This document shows positions 33,832 through 45,923 of a DNA stretch of 64,000 nt, in pieces. The stretch spans positions 1,757,501 through 1,821,500 of the forward strand of contig NZ_FNUD01000002.1 in the NCBI RefSeq assembly GCF_900106095.1. The letters run 5' to 3'. The translations under genes were made by a program, and so were the position numbers. Every line of letters begins with the position of its first letter. Within the stretch, counting starts at the first letter, position 1. The stretch comes from Pseudomonas deceptionensis. GTDB lineage: Bacteria; Pseudomonadota; Gammaproteobacteria; Pseudomonadales; Pseudomonadaceae. The notes below the pieces were generated by a model. It had not been told where the DNA came from. It worked only from the letters and a program-made list of their open reading frames with translations, and searched no databases.

Positions 33832-35042
33832 TGAGCAAGTTCATGGATTGGATTGATGCTCGCTTCCCCGCTACCAAGATGTGGGAAGACCATCTGAGCA
33901 AGTATTACGCTCCGAAGAACTTCAACTTCTTCTACTTCTTTGGTTCCCTCGCCTTGCTCGTTCTGGTCAACCAGATCGTTACCGGTGTGTGGCTGACCAT
34001 GAGCTACACGCCGTCGGCAGAAGAGGCGTTTGCTTCTGTCGAATACATCATGCGTGACGTCGAATACGGCTCCATCCTGCGTTATCTGCACTCTACGGGT
34101 GCATCGGCGTTCTTTGTTGTCGTCTATCTGCACATGTTCCGCGGCTTGCTCTACGGCTCATACCAAAAGCCACGTGAGCTGGTGTGGCTGTTTGGCATGA
34201 TGATTTATCTGGCCTTGATGGCAGAAGCCTTCATGGGTTACCTGCTGCCTTGGGGTCAAATGTCCTACTGGGGCGCCCAGGTGATCATCTCGCTGTTCGG
34301 TGCGATTCCGGTTATCGGTAACGACCTGACTCAGTGGATTCGTGGTGACTACCTGATCTCCGGGATTACCCTGAACCGCTTCTTCGCCCTGCACGTGGTG
34401 GCCTTGCCTATCGTGATTCTGGGCTTGGTCGTGCTGCACGTTCTGGCTCTGCACGAAGTCGGGTCCAACAACCCGGACGGCGTGGACATCAAAAAGCACA
34501 AAGACGAAAACGGCGTACCGCTGGACGGCATTGCTTTCCACCCGTACTACACCGTGAAAGACATCGTCGGCGTGGTGGTGTTCCTGTTTATCTTCTGCTC
34601 GATTGTGTTCTTCTTCCCGGAAATGGGTGGCTACTTCCTGGAAAAACCGAACTTTGAACAGGCTAACGCCTTTAAAACGCCGGAACACATTGCGCCTGTC
34701 TGGTACTTCACGCCGTTCTACGCGATCTTGCGTGCAATCCCGGACAAGCTGCTTGGCGTAATCGCCATGGGCGCTGCTATTGCCATGCTGTTCGTGTTGC
34801 CATGGCTTGACCGCAGCCCGGTTAAATCCATGCGCTACAAGGGCTGGCTGAGCCGAATCTGGCTGTGGATCTTCTGCATCTCGTTCGTGATTCTGGGTGT
34901 GTTGGGTGTATTGGCACCGACCCCGGGTCGCACGCTGCTGTCGCAGGTGTGTACTTTCCTGTACTTCGCCTACTTCATTCTGATGCCGTTCTACACCAGG
35001 CTTGAGAAGACCAAACCGGTTCCGGAAAGGGTGACTGGCTGA
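33831..35042 (+). CDS. petB: cytochrome b subunit of the bc1 complex
   Basis: A 403-residue membrane protein with eight or so helices. Heme-binding histidines occur in pairs in helices B and D (LHSTGASAFF/HMFRG and FFALHVVALPIV/HVLALHEVG). The PEWYF-equivalent (PVWYFTPFYAILRA) is at the Qo site. TAATG and TGATG junctions tie it to petA and petC. Confidence 0.97.
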   Translation: MSKFMDWIDARFPATKMWEDHLSKYYAPKNFNFFYFFGSLALLVLVNQIVTGVWLTMSYTPSAEEAFASVEYIMRDVEYGSILRYLHSTGASAFFVVVYLHMFRGLLYGSYQKPRELVWLFGMMIYLALMAEAFMGYLLPWGQMSYWGAQVIISLFGAIPVIGNDLTQWIRGDYLISGITLNRFFALHVVALPIVILGLVVLHVLALHEVGSNNPDGVDIKKHKDENGVPLDGIAFHPYYTVKDIVGVVVFLFIFCSIVFFFPEMGGYFLEKPNFEQANAFKTPEHIAPVWYFTPFYAILRAIPDKLLGVIAMGAAIAMLFVLPWLDRSPVKSMRYKGWLSRIWLWIFCISFVILGVLGVLAPTPGRTLLSQVCTFLYFAYFILMPFYTRLEKTKPVPERVTG

Positions 35043-35821
35043 TGAAAAAGCTATTTGCTGTATTGATGCTTGCGATGATGCCTGCCTTGTCCTTTGCGGC
35101 CGAGCAGGGCGTACAGCTCGACAAGGTCGACATCGATGTTTCTGACAAGGCTGCCATGCAGGACGGCGCGCGTACGTTCGCCAACTACTGCATGGGTTGT
35201 CACAGTGCCAAGTTCCAGCGCTATGAGCGTGTGGCAGACGACCTGGGGATTCCCCATGACGTCATGCTCGATAACCTGGTGTTCACCGGTGCCAAGATTG
35301 GCGACCACATGAACATCGGGATGCAGCCTGCTGATGCCAAGGCCTGGTTCGGTGCTGCACCGCCAGACCTGACGCTGGTGGCTCGCGTGCGCGGTACTGA
35401 CTGGCTCTATAGCTATCTGCGCTCTTTCTACGAAGACCCGTCACGCCCTTGGGGTGTGAACAACAAGGTCTTCCCGAACGTGGGCATGCCTAACGTTCTG
35501 GCGCCGCTGCAAGGTCGTCAGGTTGTAGGCTGCAAGCAAGTACAGATCGTAGAAGACGGCAAGAAGCAGTATGATCCGTTGACCGGCACGCCTTTGACGC
35601 ATGAAGCGTGCGACCAGCTGACAGTTCTGCCAAAAACCGGCACGCTGACTGAAGAGCAGTTCGATGAGAAGATCAAGAATCTTGTGACCTTCCTGGCCTA
35701 CTCGGCTAACCCGGTGAAGCTGGAGCATCAGCGCATCGGTACTTACGTGCTGCTCTACCTGGCTTTCTTCTTTGTATTCGCTTATCTGCTCAAGCGCGAA
35801 TACTGGAAAGATGTGCACTGA
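35042..35821 (+). CDS. petC: cytochrome c1
   Basis: A 259-residue protein with a signal peptide, the c-type heme motif C50-M-G-C53-H54, and a C-terminal membrane anchor (TYVLLYLAFFFVFAYLLKREYW) that ends in a basic tail. It passes electrons from the Rieske protein to soluble or bound cytochromes c. It ends the petABC operon, close before a strong hairpin. Confidence 0.97.
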   Translation: MKKLFAVLMLAMMPALSFAAEQGVQLDKVDIDVSDKAAMQDGARTFANYCMGCHSAKFQRYERVADDLGIPHDVMLDNLVFTGAKIGDHMNIGMQPADAKAWFGAAPPDLTLVARVRGTDWLYSYLRSFYEDPSRPWGVNNKVFPNVGMPNVLAPLQGRQVVGCKQVQIVEDGKKQYDPLTGTPLTHEACDQLTVLPKTGTLTEEQFDEKIKNLVTFLAYSANPVKLEHQRIGTYVLLYLAFFFVFAYLLKREYWKDVH

Positions 35822-35894
35822 TATAGTTACACGCATTGCTGTTAATCGTGCGCGCCCGAGGGTGTCTCTGAAAAGGTAACAGTGCAGGACAAGT

Positions 35895-35924
35895 GGCAAG
35901 CCAGGTCGAAAGACCTGGCTTGCC
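35895..35924 (+). terminator. perfect 13-bp hairpin with GAAA tetraloop after petC
   Basis: The stem GGCAAGCCAGGTC/GACCTGGCTTGCC closes on a GAAA loop. It lies 73 bases after petC and is followed by GGGTTC, so there is no U-run. It is a stable 3'-end structure, terminator or processing signal, rather than a textbook intrinsic terminator. Confidence 0.55.
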
Positions 35925-36007
35925 CGGGTTCTGCGGTTATCGGAGACGTTCCTTGGGCGCGTTCGTTTTTCCGCTCCCGATAATTTCAACAAGCGAGGAG
36001 GACCGCC

Positions 36008-36625
36008 ATGGGCGTGACCAATCGGTTGGCCTGTTACTCCGACCCCGCCGACCACTATTCCCACCGAGTGCGCATTGTGCTCGCAGAGAAAGGTGTCAGC
36101 GCCGAGATCATCAGTGTGGAGGCGGGCCGTCAGCCGTCGAAGCTGATCGAAGTGAACCCTTACGGCAGCCTGCCAACCCTGGTCGATCGCGACCTGGCGT
36201 TGTGGGAGTCCAGTGTGGTGATGGAATATTTGGATGAGCGCTATCCGCATCCTCCGTTGTTGCCGGTTTATCCGGTTGCGCGGGCCAACAGCCGCCTGCT
36301 GATGCATCGCATCCAGCGCGACTGGTGTGTGCTGGTGGATTCGATTCTCGATTCGCGTACCAAAGAGCCGGCCCGGGTTCTGGCGCGCAAAGAGCTGCGT
36401 GAGAGCCTGACAGGGGTGTCTGCGTTGTTTGCGGACAAACCTTTTTTCCTCAGCACAGAGCTAAGTCTGGTCGACTGCTGCCTATTGCCGATACTCTGGC
36501 GCCTGCCCATTTTGGGTATTGAATTGCCGCGGCCGGCCAAGCCGTTGCTCGACTATATGGAGCGCCAATTTGCGCGTGAGGCTTTCCAGGCAAGTTTGTC
36601 TGGTGTCGAACGCGACATGCGCTAA
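36008..36625 (+). CDS. sspA: stringent starvation protein A
   Basis: A 205-residue GST-fold protein that binds RNA polymerase and alters transcription during starvation and acid stress. The sequence, including [14 protein letters not shown] and [21 protein letters not shown] in part, matches SspA. It lacks glutathione-transferase catalytic residues, as usual. It forms an operon with sspB after a 17-base gap. GAGGAGG precedes the ATG. Confidence 0.95.
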   Translation: MGVTNRLACYSDPADHYSHRVRIVLAEKGVSAEIISVEAGRQPSKLIEVNPYGSLPTLVDRDLALWESSVVMEYLDERYPHPPLLPVYPVARANSRLLMHRIQRDWCVLVDSILDSRTKEPARVLARKELRESLTGVSALFADKPFFLSTELSLVDCCLLPILWRLPILGIELPRPAKPLLDYMERQFAREAFQASLSGVERDMR

Positions 36626-36642
36626 GGCTTTAGGAGCCCTCG

Positions 36643-37056
36643 ATGAATTCAAGTCGACCTTATCTGGTGCGTGCGCTCTACGAGTGGATTGTGGATAACG
36701 ATTGCACTCCGCACATGCTGGTTAACTCTGACTACCCGAAGGTGCAAGTGCCCCAGGGTTTTGCCAGTGACGGGCAGATTGTCCTGAATGTTTCGCCAAC
36801 CGCCGTGCGTCAATTGCACATGGACAACGAAGCAGTGAGCTTTGAAGGGCGCTTTGGTGGTGTACCACACACGTTGTACGTGCCTATATCGGCAATTCTG
36901 GGGATTTACGCCCGCGAGAATGGCCAGGGCATGGTGTTCGAGCAGGAAGAGCCTCTTGAAGGCGATGACGAGCTCGAGCCGGATGACGATGTGCCGCCGC
37001 CGGGTACTGAGCCGCCAAGACCTACGGGTCGGCCAAGCCTGAAAGTGGTGAAGTAA
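36643..37056 (+). CDS. sspB: ClpXP specificity-enhancing factor SspB
   Basis: A 137-residue adaptor that delivers ssrA-tagged proteins to ClpXP. The SspB fold is complete (about residues 1-105), then an acidic, proline-rich linker leads to a short basic C-terminal tail (GRPSLKVVK) that docks ClpX. It is cotranscribed with sspA and terminated by the next hairpin. Confidence 0.95.
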   Translation: MNSSRPYLVRALYEWIVDNDCTPHMLVNSDYPKVQVPQGFASDGQIVLNVSPTAVRQLHMDNEAVSFEGRFGGVPHTLYVPISAILGIYARENGQGMVFEQEEPLEGDDELEPDDDVPPPGTEPPRPTGRPSLKVVK

Positions 37057-37057
37057 T

Positions 37058-37089
37058 AAAAAAGGCGACCTGCAAAGGTCGCCTTTTTT
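37058..37089. terminator. bidirectional terminator between sspB and dolP
   Basis: The stem AAAAGGCGACC/GGTCGCCTTTT has A- and T-runs at both ends and separates convergent genes. Confidence 0.9.
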
Positions 37090-37109
37090 GTGCCTGACAA
37101 TCGGGTCTG

Positions 37110-38281
<1,172 letters not shown>

Positions 38282-38418
38282 CTATGTGACCTTAAGTAGG
38301 GCGGCTGGTCGGGCGTGATCCAGGTGTTCCTGAGTGACTTCCCGGCACAAGAATGTGCAGCCCGCAAAGCAAAGCAAAATCGTTCAAAAAAGGGTGCTGG
38401 AATCGGCCTGGCAGCGCA

Positions 38419-38781
38419 TTAGCTGTCAAAGGCGTTCCGTAGCCAGTTCAATTGGGGTGTTGCGCCGTCCAGCGTCACGACGTCGAATCGGCACGGCTGA
38501 CTGGCCCAGCGCGGCTCGCGCTGCAAAAAGTACTGGGCGGCAAGTATCAGCTTTTGACGCTTGCGTGCGTCAATGCTGGCCAGTGCGCCACCCCATTGCG
38601 CGTGTTGTCGGTAACGAACTTCGACGAATACTACTGTATCGCCGTCAAGCATGACCAGATCCAGCTCGCCACGCTTGCATAACCAGTTCTGCGCCAGCAG
38701 GCGCAAGCCCTGTTGCTCAAGATGCCGCAGCGCCAGGCGCTCGGCATCCTTGCCAGTGTGTTGGCTTGAGCGGTCGGGCAT
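38419..38781 (-). CDS. YraN/UPF0102 family endonuclease-like protein
   Basis: A 120-residue protein of the restriction-endonuclease-like fold, UPF0102 family. RGELDLVMLDGDTVVFVEVRYR carries the E-x-D and E-V-R/K catalytic-like residues (shown in part). The family's function is unclear. TGATG overlap with lpoA shows translational coupling. Start at 38781 is chosen, as the extension to 38835 would overlap lpoA heavily. Confidence 0.88.
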   Translation of the reverse strand: MPDRSSQHTGKDAERLALRHLEQQGLRLLAQNWLCKRGELDLVMLDGDTVVFVEVRYRQHAQWGGALASIDARKRQKLILAAQYFLQREPRWASQPCRFDVVTLDGATPQLNWLRNAFDS

Positions 38782-40556
38782 CAGTTGGGGGTAGCTGGCA
38801 GGCGTTGAGGCTGGCCATTGGTGAACTCGGCCCACGGTAACTGACGCTCGACCCGTTGTGTCGGGCTCATGCTCAGGCTGCCGGACAGGCCGTCAATCCG
38901 GGAGTCAGGCAGTGCTTTCAGCTGGCCCAGGCTTGGCGCCAGGCGATAGGCGTCGATACCCATCGCATACAGGCGGCCAAGGCTGCCGCCGGCTTGCGGC
39001 CACTGCGCGGTCACTTGCTGGCGCAGTGGGTTGGCGGGGTCGAGCAGCCAAGGGGTTTCACAAAAACGGATGCCGTTCATGTCGTTGTACTGGTTCTGGT
39101 CGCCACTGGCGCTGAATACGTGGGACGTCGCGTACACCGGGATGTCGCCAGCGTACTGGTAGTTCAGGGTCGGCTTGATCTGCTGGGCTTGCTGTGGAGT
39201 AGCGGCCAGGAAGATGAACTCCATGTCCTGACGGCGTGAAGGTGTGGCCGAGCCACCTGCGGTTTTGCGCAGTTGCACCAGATCCGCGACCTGTTGGGCC
39301 AGGGCTACGGGCTTGTCGATATGTTCGACGCCGACGATGGTGCCGCCGTGGGCTTCCCATTCCTCGCGGAATGCCTTGAGCACACGATTGCCCCATTCGC
39401 CTACCGGCACCATGGCGCCGGCGCGGGTCAGGCCATCGGCACGTGCGCGGCGGGCCACTTCACGAGCTTCGTCTTCCGCTGCGAGGCCAAACTGGAACAA
39501 CTGCGCCGGGCCTTGCGCGCCTTCGCTGTAGTTCAGGGCCAGGGTCGTGATCGGCAGTTGCGGACGGGCATTGAGTTGTTTGACCAGCGGTTTCTCCAGC
39601 GGGCCTACCACCAGCTGCACGCCGTCGGCTTGTGCCTGGCGATAGAACTCGTCCAGCGAGGTCAGGCGAGAGCTGTCATAGAACTGGATGCTCGGCGGGT
39701 TTTGCCCGGCTTGCTGTGCCTGATAGTGCGCAGCCATGAAGCCGTCGCGCAGCGCTTTGCTGACAGAGGCCAGTTGGCCTTCCTGGGGCAGCAGCAGGGC
39801 AATCTTGGTCAGTGGCTGGCTGGCCAGCTCCTTGAGCTTGATCAGTGGCGCAGGCAGTTGGATGGCTGCCGGGTGAGTCGGGTTCTGGGCGCGCCATTGG
39901 TCGATGGCGTTTTGTTGGTCCTGAAGGGTGCCGGCGCTCTTGACGGTCAGTGCCAGAGACATCCAGCCACCCAGCACGTCATTGCTGTGGGCCTGGAGCT
40001 GATCGACCGGCAGGGCGGCAACCAGTGCCCAGATGGCTTCGTTGTTGCTGTTGGCAGCATCGCCAGTCAGGTTCGGGGTCATCGCTGCGCGTTCGCGTGC
40101 GGCGGCCAGGGTCTGGCCATCAGCCTCAAGAGCGTTGGCGTGAACGGTGTGGGTACGCACCTGCAAGTCTGTAGGCAGTTCGCTCAGGCGTGACACGCTC
40201 GGGTGATTGAGGGCGGTCAGGGCGGCCTTCGGGTCATTGCGGCTCATCGCCAGCTCGGCTGCCAGTGTACTGGCAAATACTTGCTGGGCGGGTTTGAGCT
40301 GATCCAGCGGAACCTGGGCCAGAATCTGCGCTGCGCGGTCATTATTATGCTGGCGCAGGGCAAGGTCGGCTGCGGACAAGCGCAGCAGGGCGGCCTTTTC
40401 CGGATTTGTGCTCTCGGCTGCCTGCTGGAGCAGTTGCTCAAGGCTGGCGTCCGGGGTCCGTGGAAGTTCGCCAAGGCTGGACGAGGGCGAGCTGGCGCAA
40501 GCCGCCAGCAGGGCGGCGAGGCAGAGGGCAGTGAACAGCCGCAGGCAAGCGATCAT
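38781..40556 (-). CDS. lpoA: penicillin-binding protein activator LpoA
   Basis: A 591-residue outer-membrane lipoprotein (lipobox ALLAAC, Cys20) that activates PBP1a-type peptidoglycan synthase from the periplasm. The N-terminal half is TPR-like helical and the C-terminal half is a periplasmic-binding-protein fold. The start at 40556 follows AGGAA and gives the right signal peptide. It leads the lpoA-yraN operon and is divergent from rsmI. Confidence 0.9.
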   Translation of the reverse strand: MIACLRLFTALCLAALLAACASSPSSSLGELPRTPDASLEQLLQQAAESTNPEKAALLRLSAADLALRQHNNDRAAQILAQVPLDQLKPAQQVFASTLAAELAMSRNDPKAALTALNHPSVSRLSELPTDLQVRTHTVHANALEADGQTLAAARERAAMTPNLTGDAANSNNEAIWALVAALPVDQLQAHSNDVLGGWMSLALTVKSAGTLQDQQNAIDQWRAQNPTHPAAIQLPAPLIKLKELASQPLTKIALLLPQEGQLASVSKALRDGFMAAHYQAQQAGQNPPSIQFYDSSRLTSLDEFYRQAQADGVQLVVGPLEKPLVKQLNARPQLPITTLALNYSEGAQGPAQLFQFGLAAEDEAREVARRARADGLTRAGAMVPVGEWGNRVLKAFREEWEAHGGTIVGVEHIDKPVALAQQVADLVQLRKTAGGSATPSRRQDMEFIFLAATPQQAQQIKPTLNYQYAGDIPVYATSHVFSASGDQNQYNDMNGIRFCETPWLLDPANPLRQQVTAQWPQAGGSLGRLYAMGIDAYRLAPSLGQLKALPDSRIDGLSGSLSMSPTQRVERQLPWAEFTNGQPQRLPATPN

Positions 40557-40773
40557 GTAGTGTTCCTGATACTCGATCAAATGAGTGGGGAAGTGTACCC
40601 AAGCGTCGGCCGGGGCGCGATGTTACAGGCAATAAAGCCTGAATTTAGATCACTTCTGTACGTTGTGGCGGTGAAAGTTTCCCCTGTTGACGCATTGCGA
40701 CCTGCAGGGCGGGTACGTTCATGAGGGCTCTACGCGCTACAATGGCGCCTTTAACTCTTATGAGGTGCGCGTT

Positions 40774-41646
40774 TTGACTGCTCCAGGTGATTTGAATTCC
40801 GTTGTTGGCTCACTTTATGTGGTGGCCACGCCCATCGGTAACCTGGACGACATCAGTGCGCGAGCGCTCAAGGTCTTGCGTGACGTGTCATTGATTGCGG
40901 CCGAAGACACGCGTCACTCCCTGCGTCTGATGCAGCATTTCGGCATTTCAACGCCGCTGGGCGCCTGCCACGAACATAACGAGCGAGATGAGGGCAGTCG
41001 CTTCATTCAGCGTTTGCTGGCGGGTGAAGATGTTGCATTGATCTCCGATGCGGGTACGCCGCTGATCTCCGACCCGGGTTATCACCTGGTGCGCCAGGCG
41101 CGTGCGGCCGGAGTCAAGGTTGTGCCCGTGCCGGGTGCCTGTGCATTGATCGCGGCCCTGTCTGCGGCGGGCCTGCCTTCTGACCGCTTCATCTTTGAAG
41201 GTTTTCTGCCGGCCAAGGCCGTCGGGCGTCGTTCACGCCTGGAGTTGCTGAAAGAAGAACCGCGCACGCTGATTTTCTACGAGGCGCCGCACCGCATTCT
41301 GGAATGTCTGCAGGATCTTGAGCTGGTATTCGGCCCGGACCGCCCGGCTTTGCTTGCGCGTGAGCTGACCAAGACCTTCGAAACACTCAAGGGTTTGCCG
41401 TTGTCCGAGTTGCGCGCCTTCGTTGAAGGCGACAGCAATCAGCAGCGCGGCGAGTGTGTTGTGCTGGTCGCAGGCTGGACCGCGCCCGAAACCGATGAAG
41501 TGGTCAGTAGTGAGGCGATGCGCATCCTGGACTTGTTGCTCAAGGAAATGCCGCTCAAGCGTGCCGCGGCACTTGCAGCTGAAATAACCGGCGAGCGCAA
41601 AAATGTGCTGTATCAAGTTGCACTGGAAAAGCAAAAAGTTGAGTGA
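40774..41646 (+). CDS. rsmI: 16S rRNA (cytidine1402-2'-O)-methyltransferase RsmI
   Basis: A 290-residue methyltransferase of the tetrapyrrole-methylase fold: VVATPIGNLDDIS start and the SAM-binding loop LISDAGTPLISDPG. It methylates the ribose of C1402 in 16S rRNA. The TTG at 40774 with GAGGTG eight bases upstream is preferred to earlier in-frame codons whose product is not family-like. It is divergent from lpoA. Confidence 0.9.
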   Translation: MTAPGDLNSVVGSLYVVATPIGNLDDISARALKVLRDVSLIAAEDTRHSLRLMQHFGISTPLGACHEHNERDEGSRFIQRLLAGEDVALISDAGTPLISDPGYHLVRQARAAGVKVVPVPGACALIAALSAAGLPSDRFIFEGFLPAKAVGRRSRLELLKEEPRTLIFYEAPHRILECLQDLELVFGPDRPALLARELTKTFETLKGLPLSELRAFVEGDSNQQRGECVVLVAGWTAPETDEVVSSEAMRILDLLLKEMPLKRAAALAAEITGERKNVLYQVALEKQKVE

Positions 41647-41785
41647 CGCTTTGGATCGAGTAGTGGCTTTTTGATACTTCGGCGTATTGGATTGAGTTGT
41701 TAAAGGCCTCAAGTCGGGTAAATGAAGGTGCCTTCTGGCTTTTAACGCTTGTTCTATACGCTCTGTACAGTTAATCTTCGCGCCG

Positions 41786-42141
41786 GAGAGTCGATTGGAC
41801 AGTCGCTGCCTTCTATGAAAATTAGGGGGGGGAGGAAAGTCCGGGCTCCATAGGGCGAAGTGCCAGGTAATGCCTGGGAGGCGTGAGCCTACGGAAAGTG
41901 CCACAGAAAATAACCGCCTAAGCGCTTCGGCGCCGGTAAGGGTGAAAAGGTGCGGTAAGAGCGCACCGCACGACTGGCAACAGTTCGTGGCTAGGTAAAC
42001 CCCACTTGGAGCAAGACCAAATAGGGTCCCAAGGCGTGGCCCGCGCTGGGACCGGGTAGGTTGCTAAAGATGTCCAGTGATGGCCATCGTAGACGAATGA
42101 CTGTTCACGACAGAACCCGGCTTACAGATCGACTCTCCACC
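41786..42141 (+). ncRNA. rnpB: RNase P RNA (class A)
   Basis: The catalytic RNA that trims tRNA 5' ends. The pairing ends GAGAGTCGA/TCGACTCTC (near 41787 and 42130), the conserved GAGGAAAGTCCGGGCTC block (41831-41847), the later ACAGAA motifs and the closing GAACCCGGCTTACAG are all visible. It is about 355 bases, as expected for class A. A T-rich tail follows, and rsmI precedes it, as in other pseudomonads. Ends are approximate. Confidence 0.97.
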
Positions 42142-42391
42142 TTTTTTCTTCTGCTTGCCCTGCAAGCAGATTGCTATATCCGAAATCGTTTTATCCCCCG
42201 CCAGCAATCGTCAGAACAATACCCGACGTAATGCCGAAAAGTTCTTAGTCTTAACAAACTACTTTAAGTTTGAAGTCCAGAGCTTTGAATTCGCTGTGCA
42301 TTGCTTGTCAAAAAAAACCTCCGCTTACTGCTCTGAGTCTATTTCCTCTCCTAAATCTCCGTTATGTAAGGGTTTTCCTGCGGGTCGCTCC

Positions 42392-42421
42392 TTGACGGTG
42401 TGGTGGGCGCATTCCTATAGT
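42392..42421 (+). promoter_or_regulatory. sigma-70 promoter of the dcw operon (Pmra)
   Basis: TTGACG (42392-42397) and TATAGT (42416-42421) with an 18-base spacer form a near-consensus promoter. Transcription would begin near 42428, at the first MraZ box. Confidence 0.75.
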
Positions 42422-42426
42422 GTGCA

Positions 42427-42457
42427 TAAGTGGTGGAAAGTGGCATAAAGTGGGTTT
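42427..42457 (+). promoter_or_regulatory. MraZ operator, three phased AGTGG repeats
   Basis: AGTGG occurs at 42429, 42439 and 42449, exactly 10 bases apart, directly at and after the predicted start site. MraZ octamers bind tandem TGG-type repeats with this phasing, so the operon is probably autorepressed. Confidence 0.8.
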
Positions 42458-42494
42458 TCTAGGCGTAAAACGCTAATATTTGGAGAAGCGCACA

Positions 42495-42950
42495 GTGTTT
42501 CGCGGAGCCAATGCAATCAGTCTCGATGCCAAGGGCCGACTCGCAATGCCGAGCCGGTACCGTGACGAGCTGATTTCGCGTAGTTCCGGGCAACTGATCG
42601 TGACCATTGATGCGGTAGATCCCTGCTTGTGCGTGTACCCGCTGGATGAGTGGGAATTGATTGAAACCAAGCTACGGGCGTTGCCTTCGTTGCGTGAAGA
42701 GAACCGCCGCTTGCAGCGTCTGTTGATTGGTAATGCCGTCGATCTTGAACTCGATGGCAGTGGTCGTTTTCTGGTGCCGCCGCGTTTGCGTGAATATGCC
42801 AAGTTGGATAAGCGCGCGATGTTGGTTGGCCAGCTAAACAAGTTTCAACTGTGGGACGAGGATGCCTGGGAAGCTGTTTCTGCCGCTGACCTTGCAGCCA
42901 TTCAACAACCGGGCGCCATGCCTGAAGAACTGCGTGATTTAATCCTGTGA
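42495..42950 (+). CDS. mraZ: transcriptional regulator MraZ
   Basis: A 151-residue DNA-binding protein with two AbrB-like halves ([15 protein letters not shown] near residue 12 and [15 protein letters not shown] near 88). It represses its own dcw operon. Start is GTG with TGGAGAA at good spacing. The stop overlaps the GTG of rsmH by four bases. Confidence 0.93.
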   Translation: MFRGANAISLDAKGRLAMPSRYRDELISRSSGQLIVTIDAVDPCLCVYPLDEWELIETKLRALPSLREENRRLQRLLIGNAVDLELDGSGRFLVPPRLREYAKLDKRAMLVGQLNKFQLWDEDAWEAVSAADLAAIQQPGAMPEELRDLIL

Positions 42951-43890
42951 CTATAGATAGCGGCTTCAACCACATCACCGTACTGCTCGACGAAGCCGTA
43001 GAGGCTCTCGCCGTACGTCCTGATGGATGCTATCTGGATGGCACCTTCGGTCGCGGCGGACATAGCCGCCTGATACTCCAGAAGCTTGGTCCCGAGGGTC
43101 GTTTACTCGGGTTTGACAAAGATCCACAGGCAATTGCCACCGGGCAAGCGCTAGCGGCCGAAGACGGCCGCTTTGTTATTGTGCAGCGCAGCTTTGCTGA
43201 AATGGGATCCGAAATTGCCGATCGCGGTCTGGCCGGCAAGGTCAGCGGTGTGCTGCTCGATCTGGGCGTTTCGTCGCCCCAGCTCGACGATCCGGAGCGC
43301 GGCTTCAGCTTCATGAATGACGGCCCGCTGGACATGCGTATGAACCCGGACAGCGGTATCAGCGCTGCCGAGTTCGTCAACACCGCCTCCCGTGAAGAAA
43401 TTGCCCGCGTTTTCAAAGAATATGGCGAAGAGCGTTTTTCCGGGCGCATGGCGCGCGCTGTTGTAGAGCGTCGCGACATCAAACCGTTCGAGCGCACGGC
43501 TGATCTGGCTGAAGTGCTGAAAGTGGCCAACCCGGCCTGGGAGAAGGGTAAGCACCCTGCAACCCGTACCTTCCAGGGCCTGCGCATTCACGTCAACAAT
43601 GAGTTGGGTGATCTTGAGGCGGGCCTTGAGGCTGCGTTGGAATCGCTGGAAGTGGGCGGCCGTCTGGTCGTGATCAGCTTTCACTCCCTTGAAGATCGCA
43701 TGGTCAAACTGTTCATGCGCAAGCTGGTCAAGGGCGAACCCGACAACCTGCCTCGTGGCCTGCCTGTGCAGCACGTGGCTTTTGTGCCGAAAATCAAGAT
43801 TCATGGCAAGGCCCAGACTGCTTCCGATGAAGAGCTCAAGGCCAATCCGCGCTCGCGCAGCGCTGTCATGCGCGTCGCGGAGAAGCTTCG

Positions 43891-43894
<4 letters not shown>
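42947..43894 (+). CDS. rsmH: 16S rRNA m4C1402 methyltransferase RsmH (MraW)
   Basis: A 315-residue SAM-dependent enzyme (GTFGRGGHS loop near residue 30) that N4-methylates C1402 of 16S rRNA, the same nucleotide handled by RsmI nearby. The GTG start overlaps the mraZ stop. The stop overlaps the TTG of ftsL. Confidence 0.95.

Positions 43895-45922
<2,028 letters not shown>

Positions 45923-45923
<1 letters not shown>

Larger units (their letters stand above)
42142..42494 (+). other. 353-base leader region between rnpB and mraZ
   Basis: Holds the rnpB tail, an AT-rich stretch (42180-42370) with no convincing ORF, and then the mra promoter and MraZ boxes. The frame 42155-42448 has no ribosome site and a non-protein-like composition. 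Confidence 0.6.

Noticed and set aside
40687..40773. In-frame extension of rsmI upstream of 40774
   Set aside because: The extra residues are not family-like, while the TTG at 40774 has a good ribosome site and gives the usual N-terminus.
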